Positions 38,943 through 48,719 of a stretch of DNA of 64,000 nucleotides are shown here, piece by piece (the first letter of the stretch is position 1; the number at the start of each line of letters is the position of its first letter). Origin of the DNA: Mycobacteroides sp. LB1 (GTDB lineage Bacteria; Actinomycetota; Actinomycetes; Mycobacteriales; Mycobacteriaceae); assembly GCF_013449725.1 (NCBI RefSeq), contig NZ_JACCFF010000005.1, forward strand, positions 248,001 through 312,000, given 5' to 3'. The notes beneath the pieces were generated by a model. It was not told where the DNA came from. It did no database searches and was given only the letters and a program-made list of their open reading frames with translations. The position numbers and the translations under genes are program-made.

Positions 38943-39596
38943 ATGGGTGTGTGGGAGGACTTGCAGCAAACGCCGATCGAAGAGGTTCGTCGCCGGGCGG
39001 CGATCATCGACCAGTGGAATGACATCGATTCGGTCGAGGTTCCAGGCGGCACGCGGTATGCGTGGAACGATGGCGGTGGCCAGTCGTCGGGGTGGTTCTT
39101 CGCCGACGACGGCAAGGTCCTACTGCTGACCTTCGAACACGAGAGCGCGCTGAACTTCTACGACAGCGACTACGCCGGGCAGGCCGAAATCTTCCGGGGT
39201 TTGCCCGACGAGTTGGTGGCACTGGTCGCGAACCAGCCCGAGAGCTACGAGTTCCTCAACCTGACCGAGACGCCCTCCGAGAACACCCTCCCGCACGCCA
39301 GCGGTGTCTTCTGGTTCGATGGCACCACCTGGCATATCGCCGCGGGCCTAATCGCCTACTGCGAAAAGAACGGCATCACCCCGTTGACGGACGCCGGTTT
39401 CAGCCACGACGTCGGCTTCGACTACGCAGTGGGCGACTGCCTGTTCGGGAAGGAATTCACCCCCGAGGCCGTGATCGCTGAGCAAGTCGCCAACGGCTGG
39501 TACGAAGAGGAAGGCGAAAAAGAGGAGGCCCTGATACGTCTCCGTTCTGTCTTCGACGCCCACGACCATCACCTCGGCGGGGGTCGACGTGCGTGA
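38943..39596 (+). CDS. Hypothetical acidic protein
   Basis: A 217-aa acidic soluble protein, rich in Trp, Phe and Glu, no signal peptide or membrane segment. Segments such as SGWFFADDGKVLLLTFEHESALNFYDSDY suggest a compact alpha/beta domain. No family recognised. It could be an orphan immunity-type protein, being an acidic cytoplasmic protein at the edge of an island, but I cannot show it. Confidence 0.6.
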   Translation: MGVWEDLQQTPIEEVRRRAAIIDQWNDIDSVEVPGGTRYAWNDGGGQSSGWFFADDGKVLLLTFEHESALNFYDSDYAGQAEIFRGLPDELVALVANQPESYEFLNLTETPSENTLPHASGVFWFDGTTWHIAAGLIAYCEKNGITPLTDAGFSHDVGFDYAVGDCLFGKEFTPEAVIAEQVANGWYEEEGEKEEALIRLRSVFDAHDHHLGGGRRA

Positions 39597-39771
39597 CCTG
39601 AGCATCGGCGAGGTGACCGAGGCCGCAGCGGAATCTAGGCATAACGCGACAAGCATTGAACGTGAGAATCCGTAAGGGGCAGCAGGTCGCGGTGCGCGCC
39701 TGTGCGCATACGCCGACACCCGGGGCGTGGCTGATACCGGAGGCGATGTGCAGCCCCGCCGAACGGCGTAG

Positions 39772-40215
39772 CTACCGCAGGTCGATCAGCATGACCGGCA
39801 TCCCCGGAAACAGCCGCTCGAAGAACTCCTTCACGTACCGCTCGCCGTCGGGCTCATCGAGCCGCGACTCCCCAGTGACGGCGCCGTCCCACCAGAACCA
39901 GCGCCCACGGTCCTTGAACCCGAATGGATTCGGCAGCTCGACGTCGGTGTAGTCACGGGCGAAGGTGCGCGCGGCCCCCACCGCGAACCACCAGTCGTCG
40001 GCGCCACCGAAGGTCGCCGAGCCATCGGTGTCGGCGACCTCGTACAGGCTGCTCGGCAACTCGACTCGGACTGAGCAGGTGCCCGACAAGGGACTCGGCG
40101 GAGGCTGACTCACCGGACGATAGTGACCGTATCGGCCCGGCTTGTCGGGGCCGATCTCCATCCGGTTCGGATGGACCACCCCAGGGGTCGCGCTTGGCCA
40201 TCGCGCCCTACTCAT
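39772..40215 (-). CDS. Hypothetical protein
   Basis: A 147-aa soluble protein with many aromatics (DDWWFAVGAARTFARDY, GRWFWWDGAVTG) and a C-terminal ERYVKEFFERLFPGMPVMLIDLR. No family recognised. ATG at 40215 overlaps the end of the upstream 108-aa gene, so the two form an operon. Confidence 0.55.
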   Translation of the reverse strand: MSRARWPSATPGVVHPNRMEIGPDKPGRYGHYRPVSQPPPSPLSGTCSVRVELPSSLYEVADTDGSATFGGADDWWFAVGAARTFARDYTDVELPNPFGFKDRGRWFWWDGAVTGESRLDEPDGERYVKEFFERLFPGMPVMLIDLR

Positions 40216-40534
40216 CCTCGTAATCATCGTGCATGCACCACATCTCGGCGTACCCCTCGTCGGCCATCTTCGCGGCGGCCACTCGAACCGCTTCGGCCTC
40301 AGGTGAGCCGTCAAGGCCCTCAGCGGCGAGCCTCTGTGAGAGCGACGAGACTCTCTCCATCGCGGTGATCGCCTCGGTCCACTCCGGGCCCAGGAGGTGT
40401 TCGCGGATGATAGCGGCGTTGAGCAACCCCTGCATCACCCCGGCGGTACGGGCCACCCGGTGGAGGGTGGCGCGGCGTGCGATGTCGGCAGCCCGCTCCA
40501 TGCGCTGATCGACGTTAGAATCAGGTGCGGTCAT
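40208..40534 (-). CDS. Hypothetical helical protein
   Basis: A 108-aa, mostly alpha-helical protein (ATLHRVARTAGVMQGLLNAA; AVRVAAAKMADEGYAEMW), acidic C-terminus. It lies 33 nt after the type IIG-like gene on the same strand and overlaps the next gene. It may be an accessory of the defence island or unrelated. Confidence 0.55.
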   Translation of the reverse strand: MTAPDSNVDQRMERAADIARRATLHRVARTAGVMQGLLNAAIIREHLLGPEWTEAITAMERVSSLSQRLAAEGLDGSPEAEAVRVAAAKMADEGYAEMWCMHDDYEDE

Positions 40535-40567
40535 GTTCGCGACGGTACCCGCGGGGTGTGACAGTGG

Positions 40568-43500
40568 TCAGGCGTTGGAAGGGCCCGATAGCCAGGCAGT
40601 CACTGCGGCGTCCAGTTCAGCGGACACACCGTCATCGCAGAGCGCGTTCCGGATGAGCTTGCGGGCCCTCTGGAACCCGGTGTTCTCTGGGATGTCGACC
40701 TCCGCAGAAACTGCCTCAGCTCGCCGGCCGAGCTTGACGATGTGCTCGTGATCAGGGTTTGTGGCGTCATACCGGGGTATCGGCAACAGCCACACGTATT
40801 TGTCGAAGTGCCGTGCTCCGAAGAGACCCCGAGACTGGTACTGAGCGACTGCCACTGTGACCGCGGGCGCGTTGAGCACCGCGGTTAAGTACACGGCCTC
40901 GGACTCGTTCTTCGCCGGCACGAAGTAGAGGGCGTTTTCGACGATGTGATCAGGGTCGTCAGTTCGTACTGCGGCGAGGGTGTTGCCCGACTTCGAATAC
41001 AGGATGCGGTGCTTCGCTCCTCCAAGCTGTCGGGTGAGTCCATTCATCATGTCCAGACGCTCGGTCAGCGTCATCCCGCTCGTGCGGGTTTGGCCGGTCT
41101 TGTGCGCATCCCAGTCACTGTTTGCTGCCTTCCACCATTGCGCCAGGCCGGGGCTCTTGTCGATTTCTGACTGGTCGAGCAGCTTGCCGCCGGCCACCGG
41201 TAGTACCGTCTCCAAGACCTCAAGGACTCGGAACGGGCCGATGGACTCGCCGAGCAGCGTTGGGTGTAGGAACTGTTTCTCGACCGAACCGTGCAGATCA
41301 GGGCGGTTCTTCCAGGGTGGGTTCTCGAGGGCGCTGCGGCGCGATACCACCGGCTGCTTCCCAGCTGCGTGCCCGAGCCTGCCGCTGCCTCCGGTCCGGG
41401 TCACGAAGAACATGTACCGCGGGAAGATTGTTGCTCCGTTGCGGGCCAACGCGTCGTAGGGGGACGCAGCTTTCTCGGTAGTGGTGCGCGCAGAATACGG
41501 GGCGATAGCTCTCGTCAGAGCCGGGGCGGTGTCCTCCCACGTGCTGGCTGTGCGACCCGACACCACGTGCTTGGTGTCGGGGCTGCCATGCGGCGGTTCC
41601 TTCCCGCCGAAAGGCACCGCGTCGTAGTTGCGATGCACTCCGAAGAGCGACCCCGCGGGGACCGGGAACGGTTGTGGCCGGACATTCTCCAAGTCCCACC
41701 ATTCTGTGATCTGCCCGCGCTCGTACATTCCCCAGTTGCCTGCGCGGAAGCCTTGGTAAGGCTTGCGATCGAGCACGGCAAGTGGAGTAACGAACCCGAA
41801 CTTGCTGCCGTCCTTGAGGTACAACTCGCAAGCGCGAACGATGAACAGCGCCACCAGATCCTGCTGCGTCGAGAGGGACTTGCCGTGCCAGAGGTTGCGG
41901 CGAGTGCAGAAGGACTGGAACTGGGCCTGCATCGGTCCAGTCATGTGCCGGTAGGACACCCACGGCGGGTTGCCGATCAGCACGTCGACCTTGCGACCGG
42001 GCAGGGAGAACCACAGGGGCCGCACCTGGTTGCGGATGAAGAAGCTCCAGATGTGGTTGCGCCCTTCGGCGTTGAGATCGCACAGCAACTTAAAGGTCTC
42101 GGTGAGGATCTTGCCGTCCTCAGAAGTCGGACTGATCGAGAACTGGTTCAGCACCGACACCGCTGACGGTCGCTTCATCTTCTTGTCGGTCACGGTCTGT
42201 GCGAGGTCCGTCAGCGCAGTAGTGAGCCGGTCGAACGTGCCGGGGTCGTCGATGCTCGAGAGCGGGAATATCAGCGTCTGCTCGATGTCGATGAGCGTCG
42301 GTTCGGCGGCCGTGGCAGTGTTCGCGAGGTCTTGGGCGTCCACGGGGATCTTGATCGTGTCCGCGGCTGCCGAGGCATCGGAGGCCCACTGCACTGCGTC
42401 GCCGAGGTAGATCGGCACGGTGATCGGGTCGCGCGGCCCGGCCAGGCGAGGCCCGAGCGCCATCAGGTAGGTAGTGCGGGCCAAGGCGACCGACACTGGA
42501 TGGATGTCGAGACCGAACACATGGGACTGCACCCCGTTGATCGCCTGGATCGGGCTATGGCCGGCCGCGTCCGCCGCGGCGAGGTACCGCCGAACCGCGT
42601 GGAACAGAAACGTCCCGCTGCCGCAAGCGGCGTCGAGCACCCTCTTGTCCAGGACATCGTCACCCATAGTGCGTTCGATGACAGCTTCGGCGAGCCAGTC
42701 CGGCGTGTAGTACTCGCCGAGAGTCTTGCGCGTGGCGGCGTTTACGACCGACTCGTACAGGTGCTTGAGCACGTCGTGCTCGGCCTTATCCCAATCGAAC
42801 ACCGCGACACGGCGAATGAGCTGGCGGATGAACTTCCTGCCGTCCGCGTGCTGCAGGAGCCAGTCGAAGAACCCGGGCTCGACAGCGTTGTGGATGTCAT
42901 GCTCGGTGAACTTGTCACCCGCCAACATCGCTGCGGGGTCGGCCATCATGTCCTGCTCAGTGAAGCCCATGATGGCGTGGGCGATCACCGTCGCCTCGAT
43001 CACCAACATGGTGTGGTCGATGAAGAGTCGCCCTTGTGTGTTGTCGAAACCGGTACCCAGCGCACTGCGGAGCAGCCGCGCCCACAGCGCCCGCTTCAGG
43101 GACACGGTGCCGTCGCCTGCCAGCGAGTCGTACAAGCTGGCAAGGTAGGCATGATCCTGCGCGTACGCGGGTGAGTCCACGCCGAGACGGTCTTCGATCG
43201 TGCTCGGCGTTGGGGTAAGCCCGTGATCGGTCGCCAGCACCGAACCGAGCCACGCCACAAGGCGCTCCGTGTCGTCGATGGTGCTAACAATCAGCTCCGA
43301 TCGCACTGCGAGTTCACCAGTGGCGGGGTCAAGTTCGTACAGCGCCCAAATGCGGCCGTCGGTGAGGATGCCGTTATAACGGCCGCCAGTGAGCGTGATC
43401 CGGTTTTCGATGTAGCCGGAAAGCTGAGGTTCGGCAGCGCGACGCACGACGGGGGTGAGGTCCTTCTTGACCTCAATGACGGTGGCACCGGCGAGGATGT

Positions 43501-43672
43501 CGATCCGGCGGCCGTCCTCGGTGTGCACCTCGAGCTTCGGGCTGTGCTGATCCTCAAGACCGAAGCGCGGCTGCAGCAGCAGCTCCTTGATGTCCGACTG
43601 CACGTCCGCCTCGGTGCGCGTGTGATCCTTGGACAGCAAGCGAACCACAACGGCTTCGGACAATTCGGACAT
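40568..43672 (-). CDS. Type IIG-like restriction-modification enzyme (nuclease + N6-adenine methyltransferase)
   Basis: A 1034-aa fusion. The N-terminal PD-(D/E)XK-type nuclease (about residues 20-150) has the acidic strand GRRIDILAG and the VIEVKK motif. The central gamma-type methyltransferase has motif I LDAACGSGTFLFH (about 345) and motif IV IGNPPWVSY (about 567). The C-terminal part should be the target-recognition domain. One protein would both cut and modify DNA. ATG 43672 is chosen because the extra upstream codons look non-coding. It is divergent from a frameshifted mrr across a 250-bp region with a G12 tract. Confidence 0.87.
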   Translation of the reverse strand: MSELSEAVVVRLLSKDHTRTEADVQSDIKELLLQPRFGLEDQHSPKLEVHTEDGRRIDILAGATVIEVKKDLTPVVRRAAEPQLSGYIENRITLTGGRYNGILTDGRIWALYELDPATGELAVRSELIVSTIDDTERLVAWLGSVLATDHGLTPTPSTIEDRLGVDSPAYAQDHAYLASLYDSLAGDGTVSLKRALWARLLRSALGTGFDNTQGRLFIDHTMLVIEATVIAHAIMGFTEQDMMADPAAMLAGDKFTEHDIHNAVEPGFFDWLLQHADGRKFIRQLIRRVAVFDWDKAEHDVLKHLYESVVNAATRKTLGEYYTPDWLAEAVIERTMGDDVLDKRVLDAACGSGTFLFHAVRRYLAAADAAGHSPIQAINGVQSHVFGLDIHPVSVALARTTYLMALGPRLAGPRDPITVPIYLGDAVQWASDASAAADTIKIPVDAQDLANTATAAEPTLIDIEQTLIFPLSSIDDPGTFDRLTTALTDLAQTVTDKKMKRPSAVSVLNQFSISPTSEDGKILTETFKLLCDLNAEGRNHIWSFFIRNQVRPLWFSLPGRKVDVLIGNPPWVSYRHMTGPMQAQFQSFCTRRNLWHGKSLSTQQDLVALFIVRACELYLKDGSKFGFVTPLAVLDRKPYQGFRAGNWGMYERGQITEWWDLENVRPQPFPVPAGSLFGVHRNYDAVPFGGKEPPHGSPDTKHVVSGRTASTWEDTAPALTRAIAPYSARTTTEKAASPYDALARNGATIFPRYMFFVTRTGGSGRLGHAAGKQPVVSRRSALENPPWKNRPDLHGSVEKQFLHPTLLGESIGPFRVLEVLETVLPVAGGKLLDQSEIDKSPGLAQWWKAANSDWDAHKTGQTRTSGMTLTERLDMMNGLTRQLGGAKHRILYSKSGNTLAAVRTDDPDHIVENALYFVPAKNESEAVYLTAVLNAPAVTVAVAQYQSRGLFGARHFDKYVWLLPIPRYDATNPDHEHIVKLGRRAEAVSAEVDIPENTGFQRARKLIRNALCDDGVSAELDAAVTAWLSGPSNA

Positions 43673-43858
43673 ATTGGGCAATCTACGGTCCCGGGGCGAC
43701 AACAGTGGTGTCGTGTCCCCCGGACACGCGGTACCGAGGATTCAGATCAGCGGGGCCGCGGACGATCAGCACGGGGTGGCCTTCCACCAATCGGTGCCGT
43801 CGGGTTCCGAATTCCGCCGACCGAAGTCGCTGATGCGATGACGGAGAGGCGACTCCGC

Positions 43859-43870
43859 GGGGGGGGGGGG
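43859..43870. repeat. G12 homopolymer tract in divergent promoter region
   Basis: Twelve consecutive G residues lie between the type IIG gene (start 43672, minus) and the mrr gene (start about 43925, plus), 54 nt before the mrr start. Homopolymers this long are prone to slippage and to sequencing error. If real, length changes could alter promoter spacing and vary expression. Confidence 0.8.
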
Positions 43871-43924
43871 TGACAGCGCATGTCGAACAACTGGGCTCGG
43901 CACCGGGCATCTAGGTTCAGAGCT

Positions 43925-44780
43925 GTGATCGATGTGCCCCCGTACCAGGAATTGCTTTGGCCCGCTGTCCAAGCGATGCGCAATCTCGGCGACTCGGGTT
44001 CCATCGACGAGATCAACGAGCGCGTCCTTGAGCGGAAGAACTTTCTCCGAGGCGCAACAGGTGGAGCTGCATGGCGACGGACCCGGGACCGAGCTTGCCT
44101 ACTGGCTCGCGTGGGCGAGGTCGTACCTCAAAGGCATGGGCCTGGCCGAGAACTCCCGACGGGGTGTCTGGAGCCTCACCGCAGGGGGCCGGTCCGTCAC
44201 TGAGCCGGAGATCGAACCGCTGCGGCAAAAGTACATCGCCGCAGGCCGCAAGCCTCGGAAGCACAAGGCAGCGGACGATGCCCCAGGTCCGAACCTGACC
44301 GGTCCTGGGACCGAGGAGTCGTGGCAGGATGAACTTCTCGACGCCTTGATGCAGATGGAACCCGCAGCGTTCGAGCGGCTCGCGCAGCGGTTTCTGCGCG
44401 AGGCCGGATTGACCAACACCCGCGTCACGGGGAAGTCCGGCGACGGCGGGATCGACGGAGTCGGTGTGTATCGACTCTCCCTCGTGAGCTTCCCTGTCCA
44501 CTTTCAGTGCAAGCGGTATCGCGGTTCGGTCGGACCAGGAGCCGTCCGCGACTTCCGCGGCGCGATGATGGGCCGCGGCGACAAAGGCCTGATCATCACG
44601 ACCGGTACCTTCACGGCGGATGCAAAAGCCGAAGACGACCGGGACGGTGTGCCGCCGCTCGACCTCATCGACGGGGCCAGACTCTGCGAGTTGCTAAAGG
44701 AGTTCGAGATGGGCGTCGCCACGCGGATCAGGCAGGTCGAAGACGTGTCGGTCGACGGCTCGTTCTTTGAGGGCATCTAG
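43925..44780 (+). pseudogene. mrr: Mrr-type restriction endonuclease with frameshift
   Basis: The N-terminal Mrr winged-helix domain (VPPYQELLWPAVQAMR...GSIDEINERVLERKNF) is read from GTG 43925. Homology then moves to another frame, FSEAQQVELHGDGPGTELAYWLAWARSYL, through to the catalytic domain. The shift is at 44041-44047, where one extra T (AACTTTCTCC) explains it. The nuclease residues remain: Asp in GDGGIDG and the QxK in FQCKRY. Mrr cuts modified DNA. The gene is either disabled, phase-variable or mis-sequenced. The catalytic half could still be expressed from an internal start. Confidence 0.85.
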
Positions 44781-44979
44781 CTCGGTCCTGTTCTCACTGC
44801 GCCAAGTTTCCACTTCGCATGTGCGCACCGCGGAGCAACAGCGCGTGAGCATTTCTCCAACCTGCTTCCGGTGAGAGACCCGGAAGCCGACTAAGTCGAT
44901 TTGCGTGCCCGACAATTTCGCCCGAACGCGTCGGGGTTGTGTGCAAAGCTGCGTGCACTTCGGGGAAGGGAACATAACA

Positions 44980-47436
44980 GTGGATGGTTCGGGACTCGGC
45001 GATTCGGTCGAAGCAGAGATCTGGGAACTGCTCGATGCAGACGAGACGATGACGGAAGACACCATCTACCTCGTCGCTGCGGCGCTTCAAGGTGACGACG
45101 AGCTCACCGATCAGCTGGGTGGTGACGCCCCCGCACCGCAGCGGCCCGAAGCCGCGGCGACCAGCGAGCCGGCACCGCTGCGGGCGTTCCTCCGATCGAT
45201 CACAGTGGAGGGGTTCCGGGGTATCGGCCGACGCGCGACGCTGGAGCTGACGCCGTGTCGCGGTATCACGGTGATCAGCGGGCGCAACGGATCCGGGAAG
45301 TCCAGCTTCGCCGAGGCACTCGAGTACGCGCTGACCGGTACCAGCTACCGCTGGGCCAACAAGAAGACCCAGCAGTGGGAAGCTCACTGGCGGAACTTGC
45401 ACGCGGGTGAACCGGCGTCGATCGCGATCGACTTCGCGATGGAGCCAGACGACGAGCGCATAGGCACCACCGCCTCCGTCGGAGCGAACTGGTCACCGGA
45501 CTGCAAGCTGGACGAGGCCAAGCGCTGGTCACAGATCAGGGGGCAGAAACAGGCGCCGGTCAGCGCGCTCGGCTGGAACCAAGCCCTCGAAACCCACCGG
45601 CCGCTCATGTCCTACGACGAACTCGGCGGGCTCTTTGAGGAAGGGCAGTCCGCGCTCTACGACGCGCTGAACATGCTGCTCGGACTCGACGAGGTCAGCG
45701 CCGCTGACGCTCTGCTCAAGCAGACCGAGAAGCGGCTCGGCGAGCCGCGCAAAGCGGCCACCGAGGCCCGCACCAAGCTGCGGCAGTCCCTCGACGGAAC
45801 AGCGGACCCGCGAGCGGAGCAAGTCAAAAGGCTCACCACGAAAGCGCCCTACGACCTCGCCGCGATCACCGCGACGACAACGGGGACCGCGACCGGCCAG
45901 GCCGCCACGATCGCGTGGCTGCGGACCATCGCCGCGCTCGAAGTCCCGCGGGCCTCCACCACCTCCGGAATCGCGAATGAACTGCGGGCTGCCATCGACG
46001 AGTACACCGCCTCATCCGGGACTGCGGAAGAGGCGCTAGTGGCGCGCGCCAACCTGCTGCGCGAAGCCCTGGACGTACACGCACACACCGGAGACGGAGC
46101 CTGTCCGGTTTGCGAGACCGGGACTCTCAACGTCACGTGGCGCGCCACTGCCGAGGAGCGTCTCGCAAAGGCTGACGCGGATGCCGCCGCACACCGGAAG
46201 GTAGCAGTGCGGCTGAAGCAGACGCGGACTGCGGCGGAGTGCTTCGCAGCCGACGTGACAGCCGTCGCCAGCATCGAAGGGGTGCAGCTCTGCTCCCTCC
46301 CGGACTTCGACACGGCGCTCACGAACGCCCGAGCCGTACCCGGGAACCTGGCCGACTTGCCGGCGCACGTGGAAACGGCCACGGCGAACCTCACGGCGGC
46401 CGCGGGCGCGTTGCGGCTGGAGGCGGCAAAGCGCGCTGACGAGCTGGAAGACGCATGGGCACCCACAGCGGGCGCGATCCTCTCCTGGGTCGAGCTGGAG
46501 AACGCCGCACGCGTCGATGACGACCGCCTCGACAAGGTGAAAGCCGCAGTGAAGTGCCTGCGCAGGTGCGCAGACACGCTGCGGGAGCGGCGCATGGCGC
46601 CCATGGTTGAGCAGGCGAGTGAGATCTGGGGGCAGATGCGACACGAGAGCAACGTCGACATCGGCAACATCACGCTCCAAGGGGCGTCCAACCGCCGCCA
46701 TGTCGTCGTCGACGGCGCTGTCGACGGCGTGCCAGCCGGAGCGCTGTCGGTGATGAGTCAAGGCGAGCTGCACGCACTGGCCCTGGCGCTGTTCATCCCG
46801 CGTGCCACGAACCCGGCGAGCCCGTTCCGGTTCCTGGTGCTCGACGATCCGATCCAGGCAATGGACCCGGCCAAGATCGCCGGCTTCCTCGACGTGCTGA
46901 TCGAGCTTGCGAAGACGCGCCAGGTGATCGTGTTCTCCCACGACGACCGGCTCCCGGCAGCGATCCGCGCCCGCTCAGTGCCGGCCCAACTCCTCGATGT
47001 CACCCGGGAGCAGGGTTCGCTGGTCGTGGTGAAGGAGAACGACCTGCCAGCGGACCGGTATATCTCCGACGCTGTGGCCTTGATCCTGGACGAAGACTTG
47101 GACGAAGTCGTGAAGCTGAAAGCGGCCCCGGGTCTGTTCCGGATGGCGGTCGAGGCCGCCGCACACCAACGGTTCTTCACCGACCGCGCGCGGGCAGGCG
47201 CGGCATACCACGAGACTGACGCGGTCTGGGAAGGCGCGAAGAACACCCAACACTGTGTCGCGCTGGCGCTGACGGGCGATCCATCATCAGACATCGGTGC
47301 GTGGAAGAACTACCGGGCACACAGGTTCCCCACGCTGGCGATCTGCGCGACCGGAGTCCACAAAGGCGCCATCCTCGACCGCGGCACCGTTCGTGATCTC
47401 CGCGAGACAGTCCGCGACATCGCGGAGGGCCGGTGA
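44980..47436 (+). CDS. Rad50/SMC-like ATPase with zinc-hook motif
   Basis: About 818 aa. A short acidic N-terminal region precedes the ABC-type ATPase: Walker A SGRNGSGKSSF (about residue 100), a long coiled-coil region with a CPVC zinc-hook motif (about 374), signature LSVMSQGELHALALALF (about 592), Walker B FLVLDDPIQAMD (about 620) and H-loop IVFSHDD. About 170 extra C-terminal residues follow. GTG 44980 is preferred because of the GGGGAAGGG site just upstream. The next gene overlaps by 4 nt. With Mrr alongside, it resembles SMC-nuclease defence pairs such as the Lamassu group; it is not part of chromosomal recombination genes here. Confidence 0.82.
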   Translation: MDGSGLGDSVEAEIWELLDADETMTEDTIYLVAAALQGDDELTDQLGGDAPAPQRPEAAATSEPAPLRAFLRSITVEGFRGIGRRATLELTPCRGITVISGRNGSGKSSFAEALEYALTGTSYRWANKKTQQWEAHWRNLHAGEPASIAIDFAMEPDDERIGTTASVGANWSPDCKLDEAKRWSQIRGQKQAPVSALGWNQALETHRPLMSYDELGGLFEEGQSALYDALNMLLGLDEVSAADALLKQTEKRLGEPRKAATEARTKLRQSLDGTADPRAEQVKRLTTKAPYDLAAITATTTGTATGQAATIAWLRTIAALEVPRASTTSGIANELRAAIDEYTASSGTAEEALVARANLLREALDVHAHTGDGACPVCETGTLNVTWRATAEERLAKADADAAAHRKVAVRLKQTRTAAECFAADVTAVASIEGVQLCSLPDFDTALTNARAVPGNLADLPAHVETATANLTAAAGALRLEAAKRADELEDAWAPTAGAILSWVELENAARVDDDRLDKVKAAVKCLRRCADTLRERRMAPMVEQASEIWGQMRHESNVDIGNITLQGASNRRHVVVDGAVDGVPAGALSVMSQGELHALALALFIPRATNPASPFRFLVLDDPIQAMDPAKIAGFLDVLIELAKTRQVIVFSHDDRLPAAIRARSVPAQLLDVTREQGSLVVVKENDLPADRYISDAVALILDEDLDEVVKLKAAPGLFRMAVEAAAHQRFFTDRARAGAAYHETDAVWEGAKNTQHCVALALTGDPSSDIGAWKNYRAHRFPTLAICATGVHKGAILDRGTVRDLRETVRDIAEGR

Positions 47437-47837
47437 CCAGCCACGCTGAGGTGCTCCTCGCACGCGCCGGCAGACTCCTCGACTCCCCTCACGGGACTAC
47501 GTTGGGCAACTCCGCACGGTTGGCCGCATTCCTCGCGCGGCAGGCCGTGGAGGACCTGATCGACACTCGTTGCGCAGAGCTGACGGGAGTCCAGACGGTT
47601 ATCGGGACCGCGAAAGCGAAACTGGCCGTACTCAAGTCGCTCGACAAGACACCGGCAGGTCCGGCGCTCATCGACGCCTGGCATCAGCTGACCGGCTTCT
47701 GTCACCACCACGCGTACCAGTTGTCGCCGACGGTGGCGGAGGTGCGGGCGCAGTGCGCCGCGGTGGAGCGGGACTGCCTCGCCGGTGCGTCCGAGTCATC
47801 GGGAGCTGCCCCGACCGGCGGTACGGTCGGCGCATGA
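47433..47837 (+). CDS. Small helical partner of Rad50-like ATPase
   Basis: A 134-aa helical protein with conserved-looking RLAAFLARQAVEDLIDTRC and a His cluster, GFCHHHAYQLSPTVAEV. Its start overlaps the ATPase stop (GTGA), so they are co-translated. No family assigned; a HEPN-like fold or a small third component of an SMC defence system are possibilities. Confidence 0.65.
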   Translation: MTSHAEVLLARAGRLLDSPHGTTLGNSARLAAFLARQAVEDLIDTRCAELTGVQTVIGTAKAKLAVLKSLDKTPAGPALIDAWHQLTGFCHHHAYQLSPTVAEVRAQCAAVERDCLAGASESSGAAPTGGTVGA

Positions 47838-48238
47838 CGGCCGCGTTCAAGCACCCTAAGCTCACGACCACACAGGTCAGCGCCGCCAGGGCATACTTCG
47901 TCGCTGCCGAGATACACCGCCGCAGTGGGTACGTGGTGTCCGCCGCCAAACACGCCGCGGCGGCGCAAACACCCCCGAGTCTGGCGTTGCGCCTCTCTCC
48001 AGCAGCGGCCCTAGCAGGATTGAGTTCAAATCCCGTTGACGCTGAGGCCCATCAAGCACCGCACAGATGTCAACATTCTACTTCGCGAAATCAAATGTTT
48101 TCCTTGATACTTGGAGGACGTTTGGCAGCGAGCGGCTGCGAAGACACCACGCGGCCAGTGGTGCTGTGGCTCGCCGAGCACGGCAGCTGGCCCGAGCGTG
48201 TGCACATCCACACAGCGAATCCCGTTGGTAGACAGTGA
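47834..48238 (+). CDS. Doubtful hypothetical protein
   Basis: A 134-aa open frame overlapping the previous stop by 4 nt (ATGA). The first ~50 residues look protein-like (HPKLTTTQVSAARAYFVAAE); the remainder is unstructured and of odd composition. It may be a fragment whose original 3' end was lost. No family recognised. Confidence 0.3.
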   Translation: MTAAFKHPKLTTTQVSAARAYFVAAEIHRRSGYVVSAAKHAAAAQTPPSLALRLSPAAALAGLSSNPVDAEAHQAPHRCQHSTSRNQMFSLILGGRLAASGCEDTTRPVVLWLAEHGSWPERVHIHTANPVGRQ

Positions 48239-48433
48239 CTCGAAGGAATGGTGCAGCGGCACGGACCAGGCGTGAGCCGATGGAGCAACCCCGGCGCGCC
48301 GTAGCCGTCAACCGGGGTCAGACGGATCGTGGGGCCTAAGCCGCAGAACCCGTACCTTGCTCACGGACAAGTATGCGCTAGAAGGCGAATCAACATCTGG
48401 TGACGCGCGCTCGACCGTCACCGCTCGGCGGTA

Positions 48434-48673
48434 CTAGAGCTTGTAGCGGAGATACGTCATGGCCAGGAAGAGGAGCACGAAGGCGCCAAGTCCCAATCCG
48501 GCAAGCACGCTTTTGAGGGCCAACGAGATGCATACGATGGCTACCGCGGGAGCGACTACCCAGTAAAGCCACTTCTGGACAGTGCTTTCGCGCGGCTCTG
48601 CCAGTAGGCCGATGCCTCCGCTCACCGCGGCCATCAAGGCGATGTAGAAGTCCGGTTCCGGTGCTCTCATCAC
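48434..48673 (-). CDS. Small membrane protein
   Basis: A 79-aa protein with an N-terminal hydrophobic helix (YIALMAAVSGGIGLL) and two strong segments near the C-terminus (WLYWVVAPAVAIVCISLAL; GLGLGAFVLLFLAMTYL). No family recognised. Divergent from the LAPWW-family gene at 48744. Confidence 0.5.
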   Translation of the reverse strand: MMRAPEPDFYIALMAAVSGGIGLLAEPRESTVQKWLYWVVAPAVAIVCISLALKSVLAGLGLGAFVLLFLAMTYLRYKL

Positions 48674-48719
48674 CTAACACCCTATGTGAACCACATGCCG
48701 ATCCCGTCACGTCAACAAT

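Noticed and set aside
44980..47436. Chromosomal RecF/RecN/SbcC assignment for the ATPase
   Set aside because: Length, C-terminal extension and island context do not fit these housekeeping proteins, and none of their usual neighbours is present.
47990..48035. tRNA-like T-arm (GGATTGAGTTCAAATCC)
   Set aside because: The stem pairs, but the TTCAA bases fall in the wrong loop position and no acceptor or anticodon arm is present.
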